Made by a program: the position numbers and the translations under genes. From Goniomonas avonlea (Eukaryota; Cryptophyceae; Goniomonadida; Goniomonadaceae): a DNA stretch of 10,440 nucleotides. The stretch's first letter is position 1. Each line of letters opens with the position of its first letter. The DNA is taken from assembly GCA_003573635.1 (NCBI GenBank), contig QUTJ01031225.1, positions 1-10,440 of the forward strand. The letters are read 5' to 3'. Below, piece after piece: positions 1-7,000 of this stretch. Below the pieces are notes generated by a model. That model ran no database searches and was not told where the DNA came from. It was given only the letters and a program-made list of their open reading frames with translations.

Positions 1-474
1 CTCTCAGAAGCCATCTCGGATTATGACGGTAGACTGGCTCTCCTGAGATGACTTCCGACAGTGAGAGCAGGTGGGTCCTCACACAGTGTTGACACCTGTC
101 GGTGTCGTTTTCAGAGAACGCAGCCGACAGCCAAAGTCTCTCCCTCCCCCCTTCCCCCCTTCTCCCTCCGGGCCTCGCTAGCGAAGAGGGTAGCGTTGGT
201 GTTTCTGTTGTGTGTGCTCCGGTGTGTCGCGTTTTCTGGTTCGTGGTCGGGTGTTCGGTCGTTTGGTTGGTCCCGAGCGTCTGATTACCCGGTGCAGGCG
301 CGGTCGTTCTAGTTTCTCACGATCAGCGGCTGGTATCTGCGGTTGCGACGGAGTTGTATGTGGTCCGAAATCGCAGTGTTCAGCCATGGCACGCTGACTT
401 CGCGGACTACGTGGCCTCGCTCGATGTCGACTTTTAAAATATAACCCTCTTTAAAGTGCCGTGTGTGTCTCAAT
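1..474. repeat. Dispersed repeat, copy A (long form, left edge at window start)
   Basis: Bases 1-67 and 347-474 recur near 2675-2871. The 48 bases at 347-394 are identical to 2747-2794, and the ends match through CTTTAAAGTGCCGTG and TGTGTCTCAAT. Bases 1-67 can fold: CTCTCA (1-6) pairs with TGAGAG (62-67), and GAAGCCATCTC (7-17) pairs with GAGATGACTTC (45-55) with one mismatch. About 280 bases (68-346) are absent from the other copy. Both copies carry TTTTAAA and TATAACCC, which could act as a TATA-like element. No ORF is shared between copies, so a non-autonomous mobile element or a structured RNA is likelier than a gene. Confidence 0.7.
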
Positions 475-830
475 GTCTCTGTCACAGTGACCATGCACCA
501 CAACGTCAAGGTCGCAGTCTTCCATCACACTCGACCCCCCCCCCCTTCCTCCCACTCCTATCTCTTTTTCACAGGTTTTACACGCCCCTCCCTCGGTGGG
601 GGAGTTAGAGAGACGCACGGACAGACCATGGTGGGTCTGTCTGAGCACTCTCAGCCCAGACTCTGGCACAGTGACCGCACCACAACGTCAAGGGGGGGGG
701 GGGGGGGGGGGGGTAGAGAGACGCACAGACAGGCAGTCACAACACCCACCTCAGAACGCCACAAGCCTGTAGCGCGAACCACAAGTAGTACTCAGCACAA
801 TGGGTCTCATGCATCATGGCATGTAGTAAT
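475..830. repeat. Local duplication with C11 and G22 homopolymers; no gene seen
   Basis: CACAGTGACC, then CACCACAACGTCAAGG, occurs at 484-511 and again at 667-693. AGAGAGACGCAC with its ACAGAC tail occurs at about 608-626 and 715-731. The two copies therefore form a tandem duplication of about 180 bp. The first copy has C11 (535-545) and the second has G22 (692-713) in place of about 90 bases. An open frame of 123 codons crosses this region but runs through poly-glycine and is not credible as a gene. Confidence 0.6.
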
Positions 831-1160
831 ATAAGTTGAGCACGGTGAACCTCCGTGTGACATCGTGTTTTCTTACAACACCGTTGGTGCTTCCTGAAAT
901 GGCGTGGGTCTTAAAACTCCAGCTGCAGATAATATCTATCAGCATCGTCCTGCCCACGAGGGGCGTGCAACTCAGTGACTATTGCATATGAAGCACCAGA
1001 CTATCACCAGAACTCTCACACGAGGCCGTGGGTGCTTCCCTCACTCAAACACGCCGCACACGTCACATTCCAGGACATCGAGGCTTGCAAAGCGGTATAT
1101 ATTAGGAGTTATCACAATGGTTCAATATACAAGCACTCGAGCTCGTCACACCATGTGCAC
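831..1160. other. Intergenic stretch without recognisable features
   Basis: Base composition is more balanced here than in the flanking repeats. A small hairpin, CACGG..CCGTG, lies at 841-857. Short open frames at 975-1254 have no family resemblance and no codon structure. This is downstream of the minus-strand membrane-protein gene and could include its 3' UTR. Confidence 0.5.
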
Positions 1161-1235
1161 AGCCGCAGCCAAACGGCTTCTTAGAGCAACTCTACCGGTT
1201 GCGGTTTTTCGTCATGAAGCCGTTTGGCTGCGGCT
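1161..1235. repeat. 20-bp perfect inverted repeat around the stop codon of the membrane-protein gene
   Basis: The arm at 1161-1180 (AGCCGCAGCCAAACGGCTTC) is the exact reverse complement of 1216-1235, with a 35-nt loop. In the minus-strand transcript the first arm encodes AAAKRL near the C-terminus. The TAA codon is the last triplet of the loop, directly against the second arm. The RNA would form a strong GC-rich hairpin enclosing the stop codon. Confidence 0.85.
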
Positions 1236-2206
1236 TCTGATGATCGGCTTCTGATTATCTGATTATGCCGATCATCACCCCGACATTGCTCGTCGATCCA
1301 TGGTCTCACCCGCTTCGAGGCTCGCCCTTTGTGCACAACAAAGAACATCAGGAAGATCCCAATGACCGGTGTGAAGGCAAACGTCGGGGTAGCGACAGCC
1401 CAAGCCCACAGTCCGAAACCCACTGGACCCAGCCAGAAAGGAAACCGGGTCCTGACGAGGTGACCGCACATAGCGATGAAAAGCATGACTGACGCGGACA
1501 ACATGAGGCAGGCCAGGGCACCGAGCGGCAAAGCGAAACGATTGTACCAAATCAAGGGCACGCTATTTCCTTTTGCATGGAGTGCCTGAACTTGGCTCCC
1601 GTGGTACGCGATCACCAACCATAGACACAGAAAGAGACACATGCACGAAGTCCAAATGGCCCAAAAGCAAATCTCGCAGTAGACAGACGAGGTCGTGCGA
1701 AAACCTCTGGCAGATATGAATGCAGAGACCCGCTGCGGAACCATCTCGGCGTAGGTTATTTCGCTGGCAACGAGGAGGTCGCGAACCCACTCAGCGTTTG
1801 AACCGTGCGGATCGGTTGCACCCGGAGTGTGCGTGAGGAGCAACGCCTTGATGTCGAACACCGCGCTTCCCAGTGTCACGGTGAAGTTGAAGTTGCTTTG
1901 CTCTAATTCTTGCACGACGAACCACCTGAACTCAAGGCTGGACTGAAATTCACCCTGCAAGATCAAATTGCGGTAGTCGCCGAACACCAGCTCATCTCTG
2001 CTGACGGTTAACCCGAGGCCAACCACTAAGCTCAGGAACAACGCCGCTACAACAGCCACCGTGGTAAGCAATTGCTCAATGTTCTCGTTGTTTGAACGGA
2101 GCATCAAGAGAATGCCACGTGTGTGCTGGCCCCCAGCATTGGCGCTGGGGTCGGGAAGTGGATTCGTCGGAAATGCACGACGTTCGGGATCCCCACTGCT
2201 CACCAT
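1181..2206 (-). CDS. Unrecognised multi-pass membrane protein, 341 residues
   Basis: A single unbroken ORF from ATG at 2206 to TAA at 1181-1183. Hydrophobic segments lie at about residues 46-68, 177-201, 223-250 and 256-291; the last is long enough for two passes. A polar loop of about 105 residues between segments 1 and 2 has one N-glycosylation sequon (NFT, 107-109). The basic, polar tail from about 294 is probably cytosolic. M35 is an alternative start closer to the first membrane segment. The bases after the first ATG read GTGAGC, which is donor-like, so an N-terminal intron is possible. Function is unknown: a small channel, receptor-like or scaffold membrane protein are all open. Four to five hydrophobic segments in one frame make a real gene likely. 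Confidence 0.65.
   Translation of the reverse strand: MVSSGDPERRAFPTNPLPDPSANAGGQHTRGILLMLRSNNENIEQLLTTVAVVAALFLSLVVGLGLTVSRDELVFGDYRNLILQGEFQSSLEFRWFVVQELEQSNFNFTVTLGSAVFDIKALLLTHTPGATDPHGSNAEWVRDLLVASEITYAEMVPQRVSAFISARGFRTTSSVYCEICFWAIWTSCMCLFLCLWLVIAYHGSQVQALHAKGNSVPLIWYNRFALPLGALACLMLSASVMLFIAMCGHLVRTRFPFWLGPVGFGLWAWAVATPTFAFTPVIGIFLMFFVVHKGRASKRVRPWIDEQCRGDDRHNQIIRSRSSEAAAKRLHDEKPQPVELL
1239..1276. repeat. 10-bp perfect inverted repeat inside the membrane-protein gene
   Basis: GATGATCGGC at 1239-1248 pairs with GCCGATCATC at 1267-1276 across an 18-nt loop containing a direct repeat (CTGATTATCTGATTATG). It lies immediately next to the 20-bp inverted repeat, giving two consecutive hairpins at the 3' end of the gene. 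Confidence 0.7.
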
Positions 2207-2592
2207 TGCACAGCTGTTGGGGTCGTCACCCCCAAACCCCCATCACCTTTTTCGGTCAACCTCTCTGGTCAGAATTGGGCGAAGAGCGGAGATCGGAGAT
2301 TCTTAGGGTTGAGGTGTCGGAAAAACGTGAGAAATACACAAGAATGGGCGATGTATTTCTCATCCAAACTCCCTGTTTTCGCGTCTCTCCCCCCGCCCTC
2401 CTTTCTCTCTCTGCGCCGCTCAGCGGTTCATGAATGACTTGACCCCCCCCCCCCGCTCTCTCTCCCTCCCTCCCTCTCTCCCTCCCTCGCTTTCTCCGCT
2501 TCCTCTCCCTCTCAGAAGCCATCTCGGACTACGACGGTATGCTGGCTCTCCTCCCTGTACATCTCTTCCCCCCCCTCCACTCTCTCTCTCTC

Positions 2593-2632
<40 letters not shown>

Positions 2633-2674
2633 TGTCCCTCCTCCCTCCCCCCCTCTCTCTCCCGCTCCGTCTCC
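2207..2674. other. Upstream region of the membrane-protein gene and CT microsatellites
   Basis: Apart from the 11-bp inverted repeat and the partial dispersed-repeat copy, this segment holds C12 at 2443-2454, CCCT/CTCT-rich DNA at 2455-2510, and a (CT)n tract at about 2580-2631. Open frames here on both strands translate into serine/proline/leucine or arginine/glutamate low complexity and are rejected as genes. Confidence 0.6.
2328..2362. repeat. 11-bp perfect inverted repeat upstream of the membrane-protein gene
   Basis: TGAGAAATACA (2328-2338) and TGTATTTCTCA (2352-2362) are perfect reverse complements with a 13-nt spacer. The site lies about 120 bp upstream of the minus-strand ATG, so it could be an operator-like site or a 5'-UTR hairpin. 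No function can be assigned from sequence alone. Confidence 0.6.
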
Positions 2675-2871
2675 CTCTCAGAAGCCATGATCTCGGATTA
2701 TGATGGGAGACTGGCTCTCCATAGATGACTTCTGGCAATGAAAACAGACGGAGTTGTATGTGGTCCGAAATCGCAGTGTTCAGCCATGGCACGCGAGGCT
2801 CGATGTCGACTTTTAAAGTATAACCCTCTTTTAAAGTATAACCCTCTTTAAAGTGCCGTGTGTGTCTCAAT
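2675..2871. repeat. Dispersed repeat, copy B (short form), with a partial copy just upstream
   Basis: This copy joins the equivalents of bases 1-66 and 347-474 of copy A without the intervening 280 bases, and also lacks about 25 bases after 2794. It has an extra internal duplication of TTTAAAGTATAACCCTCTT around 2812-2849. A further partial copy of the first 40 bases lies at 2511-2551. A 120-bp CT-rich tract lies between the partial copy and copy B. Removing 68-346 from copy A does not leave GT..AG ends, so this is not simply a spliced retrocopy. Confidence 0.7.
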
Positions 2872-3062
2872 CGGGGGAACGCTCGGACAATAAGAAGCAT
2901 CGTTTATGCACAAAGAAGGCGGACTTTCTGAGACACATGCACAGAAACAAAAGGGGAGTCCTAAGACGACGCCATGGAGTCGCTTTCGCTCAGTTAGCTG
3001 TTGAACAAGATTCTGCGCTCATGGCGCATTCGGGTCAACAACGACACTGAAAACATGTCGTT
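2872..3062. other. Single-copy segment between dispersed repeat and lysine-rich gene
   Basis: A plus-strand frame of about 60 codons (to TGA at 3048-3050) encodes a basic stretch, KKHRLCTKKADFLRHMHRNK and onward, that begins inside the repeat. It has no start codon of its own that I trust and no recognised family. It may equally be the 3' UTR of the minus-strand gene ending at 3063. It could be the last exon of an unseen plus-strand gene, but nothing upstream supports that. Confidence 0.35.
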
Positions 3063-3779
3063 TTAGTCCTCTGAGTCCGTGCCCAGGTAGTTTTTGGACC
3101 CAACCTCGGAATGACCTAAGGAATCCTTGATTGTACCCGTTCCTGCATCTTCCCCAGCAATCTGATCCATTAGTGCTTTGTCGGCTGACGCTGCGGGGTC
3201 GTAATGGGATTTGAAGGGGTCCTTGTGGTGCACCGCCTCTGTCCCATGAGGGTGCGCAAGCTTGGCTTTCAGGCTTTTTGCTCTCAGATACCGCTCCTTC
3301 ATTTTGTCTCGTTTTTTCTGGCTCCAATACGAGCGGACCAGCTCCTTCCGTTCTTCCTTCCGGAGGGCCTTGCTGAGCTTGCGTTTGGCAGCCTCCACAG
3401 CTTCCTTCTCCTTCTCAAGGCGCTCGGCGTTGGCGCGCAGGATTTTCGACTTGTGTTCAAAATGCTTCTTTACCCTGGCAATAGAGCGATATGTTTTTGC
3501 CTCTTTGCTCACATGAGCCAGGTGAACCGATGGAGAACCAGGCTTCACGCTTGGATGCGGCGGACTGGGAGAATTCTCCCGATCCAAAACAATCACCCCT
3601 AAAGCGACCACTGCGCTCCAGATTCAATGTTGAAAAAACGAAAACCCAAAGGCTCACCTGACAAGATTGTGGCGACAATCACCGCGTTGGCGAACCAACT
3701 CTTCAAGCACATTCCTGAACGCCTCTTGAAAGTTAGCGAAGAACTCGGACTTCGATAGTACAGTCATAAGTTGACGCAT
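3063..3779 (-). CDS. Unrecognised lysine-rich, mostly helical protein, two exons
   Basis: Exon A runs 3779 to 3658 and encodes 40 residues from ATG, including SKSEFFANFQEAFRNVLEEL. Exon B runs 3564 to 3063 and ends in TAA. The intron (3657 to 3565, 93 nt, GTGAGC..CCCAG) is phase 2; with it the product is 207 residues. An acceptor nearer the donor (CTGGAG) would also keep the frame and add residues. Residues about 60-143 are a long charged helix full of lysine, glutamate and alanine (for example AERLEKEKEAVEAAKRKLSK), probably coiled coil or nucleic-acid binding. The tail is acidic and ends GTDSED. No catalytic motif is visible and I do not recognise the family. It lies head to head with the GDH gene. 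The ORF is convincing by composition; the first exon and the splice are inferred. Confidence 0.6.
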
Positions 3780-3886
3780 AAGGGATATCCAATCGAATGC
3801 GTGACAACTAGGGACGTGCCCCATATGCGTGTGCGGTGTGTCAGGATTTTTCTCTCGTTCCCTCCTGACTGGGTTGCCAGTGTGTC
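3780..3886. promoter_or_regulatory. Divergent intergenic region between the lysine-rich gene and GDH
   Basis: Only 107 bp separate the two inferred start codons (3779 minus, 3887 plus), so both promoters must overlap here or lie within the genes. A CCAAT element is at 3789-3793, a common component of bidirectional promoters. A pyrimidine-rich stretch followed by CCTCCTGACTGGGTTGCCAG (3861-3880) resembles a 3' splice site seven bases before the GDH ATG. A 5'-UTR intron or leader-acceptor site is therefore conceivable. Assignments are by position and motif only. Confidence 0.4.
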
Positions 3887-4054
3887 ATGTTGCGCATCAC
3901 AGGCGCCCGTGCGGTCGGCGTCTTGGGCCGTGCCGTTCTTCGGAGCTCTCGCAACGTGATTCGTAGCTCCCAGCGAAACGGGGTTGCTTTCTTTCCCCAG
4001 GTTGCCATCCCTGTTGGGCGGCCCTTCGCCCGATTCTTCTCTGTTGATGCGAAG
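3887..4054 (+). other. GDH exon 1: mitochondrial-type presequence (residues 1-56)
   Basis: These 56 codons contain eight arginines, many alanine, valine and serine residues, and no acidic residue until the last four codons (VDAK). This is the composition of an amphipathic matrix-targeting peptide. It ends in GRPFARFFS, where R-F-F before S matches the R-3 type cleavage motif (R-x-F/Y, then S or A), giving a likely cut at about residue 51-52. The phase-0 intron follows directly, so the targeting signal occupies its own exon. Targeting is inferred from composition. In an anaerobic protist the destination could be a mitochondrion-related organelle. Confidence 0.8.
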
Positions 4055-7000
4055 GTGCGCACAGGGTGTTCGGGCTCCACCTGCAGCCTGATCCTCATTC
4101 TTTTTTGCAGGTGGACCCCGAGTTGATTGCCCGGGTGTTGGATGGCAATGTTGCTGCAGTCAGGGTGCTTGTTGAGGAGTGTGGCGTGGATGTCAACAAG
4201 TTTGACGACAACCTGATGACTCCTCTCCATCACGCCGCGCGCGAAGGGCACGTCAGCATGTGCACTTACCTTTTGAGCAAGGGCGCCGCTGTTAATGCTA
4301 TTTCTGCTGATGGAAAGACGCCCTTGTCATTGGCTTGTAAGCACCGCCGCTCCGACGTCGCCATGGACCTGCGCGCTCACGGTGGCAAGCTGACTGTTAG
4401 CCCCCAAGAGCATGGTTCGAGCCTGTGCCACGCGGCTGCGGCTGGCGACATCAATGCTTTGGAGACACTTCTTGAGTCTGTGGTTGGTCATGATGTCAAC
4501 ATGGGCGACTACGACAAGCGGACCGCCTTGCACATCGCCTCTGCTGCTGGCAGGGCCGATATCGTCAAGTTTCTCCTGGCTAAGGGTGCTGATGTTAACG
4601 CCGAGGATCGCTGGGGACATACCCCGTGGGTCGATGGTCAGCGCAGTGGTTTCAGCGACATCACCGCTCTGCTGGAGCAGCATGGGGCTGTGCCCCGGCA
4701 GGAGGAGCAGGCACCTGCCATTGTCACCGGTGAGCTCAAGCTACGTGAAGGCAGCGGCGCGACTCAGGAGCACATGGATCAGGTACGCAGTCTCACTGTT
4801 TTTGATGGAAAACCTTGTGTAATCCTCGCGTTCCCAGGCCTACAGGACTCTTCTCGAGTCCGGAACGTACAAGAAGCGCACGGTGCTGGAGGCTGTCGAC
4901 TGGTACTACAACATGCTCGATTTCCACTCGTTCTATTTCGACCGCTTTAGCCCCGAAGAGACCGCGCAACACATTGAGTCCTACATTGCCGCAAAGTTGC
5001 TGGCTGCCCACAGCGGTCATCCTTTCGACATCTACATCAGGTAACGACTCGTGTCTGTCCAGTGCAAGTCACAGGAACTAACGTCCCCGCCCCCCCAGCG
5101 TGGAAACTGAGGACCACTCCCTCTACATCTGCCCCAACAACCACGCGTCGATTGTCACCGTGGAGGAGAATATGGAGAAGATCATGTCTGGCAACCCCGA
5201 CTCTGGCTACTCCATCACCAACATCAAGTCCAAGGGTCCTGCTGTGCTCGGAGGCTCCTCTCAGCTCTCCATGTATATCATGGACAAGACCCAGTACATC
5301 TTGCCCTCTGCTCACGCCACCTCGACGGACTTGACCAAGGTTGCCTCGACAACCTTCCACATGTCGAAGCGCCCCGACGTCGTCGAGAGATACCAGGAGA
5401 TGCTGACCGCCGCGGTGTCTCACCTGTCCCCTGCTCTCAAGGTCAGTGGGAGGGGAGGGAGCAACGGAGGAGTAGGTAGAAGAGATTGTGACTGCCGCAG
5501 TCTCCCACCTGTCGCCTCCTCTCAAGGTCAGTGAGGGAGGGAGGGAGTAGCGCGGGCGAGCAGATGCTGTCTCGCTTGTCCCTGCTCTCAAGCTGAGAGG
5601 GGGAGGAGTAGGTTGAAGAGCTGGTGACCGCCGTGGAGGGGGGGGGGAGGAGAGAGAGAGGAGAGATCGATGGTGCTCTCCCCATCTCTTTCTCTGCCTC
5701 TGTGTTTGTTGTCGTGGAGGGGGAGGAGGGGGGGGGGGGACGAGAGAGTGCTCCCCTATCTCTTCTCTGCCTCTGTGTTTGTTCTGGGTCTCGGACAGGC
5801 AACCGGAGTGGGCCACCCCCACCCCATCTCCTCTGTCTCTCTGTATCACCAAACCAACCGTTTTCTTCAGGTCTTCCCCCCTCACTGGGACAAATCCATT
5901 CCCGTCATGTTTGGCTTCCGCCGCGCTTCCTTGGCCACCTCCATGGCCCAGATCACCGAGCTCTTCCGCACCCACAACCTCAGCTGCGAGCGCAAGATGA
6001 TGGAGACCTTCAGCAACGGAGTCATCATCTACTCGCTGTACTTCTCGCACGACTCCAACATGGAGGAGGTCCACGAGTTTGTCGAGCAGGTGCCTACCAT
6101 CACTCAATCTTTTGATCGCGATTTGATTTTTTTGAGGAACCGATAAGTTGTAACCTTGAGGCAAAAATCTAGAAACCTGATACCAGTGGGTGAGTGTACC
6201 ACCGTGACATCTTGGGCCGCTTTTTTAAATTTAATTATCGTGTGATCTTGATCGCCTGTCATCACGAATCTTCATCAGTCATAGGGGGGCGACAGCTCAA
6301 ACTGGTTACACAGTTTCAAATATGTTGTAGTCATTGATTACAAACGGACAATGATTATAATCTCAATTGATTACAGAACTTTCCTGTCCGAGACTGACCA
6401 GTGTTGACCAGGTCGGTGTGCTGTTCCTTGTGCCGTCATCGCACACTCTCCTCCCCTTGTACATGAGCGGGGAGTTCACGGCCAAGGAGTACGCGTACGC
6501 TGTTGCTCTGAAGAAGTACACCTACTACTTCATTGCCCAGGTGAGTTTTGACACTGACAAGCCTCCTGGGTCAGTTTTGACACTGACGCACCGACCAGGT
6601 GAGACCTTCTAGGGGAGTTATGACACTGACACACCTATTAGGGGAGTTATGACACCGGCACGCCTACTAGGGGGGTTATGGCACTGACACACCCACTAGG
6701 GGAGTTATGACACTGACACACCCACTAGGGGAGTTATGGCACTGACCTTCCTCCTTGAGCAGCTTCGTGGCAACCCTGAGAACATCCTCTCGCGCACTCT
6801 CTCACTCACACACACACACTCCCACTCTCTCTTACTCTCCATGTGCCAGGACAACGAGGACTTCGCCTTTCTCCTTGACCAGCTTCGTGGCAACCCCGAG
6901 AACATCAGCCGCATCCTCTCGCTCCGCAAGCTCATGCGCCACGAGCACGTGACCGAGGACAACATCGCCCAGGTGACGCCTTGGTTCCTCCTCGGAGAGG

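Larger units (their letters stand above)
4838..6089 (+). other. GDH exons 3-5: N-terminal regulatory (ACT-like) part of large GDH (residues 281-535)
   Basis: Exons 4838-5040, 5099-5441 and 5871-6089 encode the region before the catalytic core that is typical of large NAD-GDHs. Fragments such as [20 protein letters not shown], the segment from [11 protein letters not shown], and [17 protein letters not shown] with [10 protein letters not shown] resemble the N-terminal half of fungal and protist GDH2 proteins, commonly described as ACT-like allosteric modules. Intron 3 splits a serine codon (phase 2) and contains an ACTAAC branch-site-like motif at 5077-5082. Assignment to individual ACT modules is approximate; membership of the GDH2 family is well supported by the continuous frame into the core. 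Confidence 0.8.

Noticed and set aside
889-906. GTGCTTCCTGAA-ATGGC shared with about 8390-8405 in intron 9
   Set aside because: Only about 17 bases with a gap and no shared flanks; probably chance.
2430-2690. Serine/proline/leucine-rich ORFs and their Arg/Glu-rich antisense
   Set aside because: Pure CT microsatellite translation.
4066-4110. Open frame joining exon 1 or a GTG start directly into exon 2
   Set aside because: Exon 1 read straight through intron 1 meets a stop at about 4126 in its own frame, while the GTG-started frame lacks the presequence; splicing 4055-4110 joins both coherently.
5037-6164. 375-codon open frame on the minus strand
   Set aside because: It lies antisense to GDH exons 4 and 5 and to repeat-rich intron 4, with poly-proline and low-complexity translation; the plus strand has clear homology and frame continuity.
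6377-6411. Earlier acceptor for GDH exon 6 after TTGATTACAG
   Set aside because: It reaches an in-frame TGA after six codons; the acceptor at 6411 fits the family sequence.
6608-6739. Regular 29-bp repeats resembling a CRISPR array
   Set aside because: Units abut directly without spacers, lie in a eukaryotic intron, and derive from the intron's own donor sequence.
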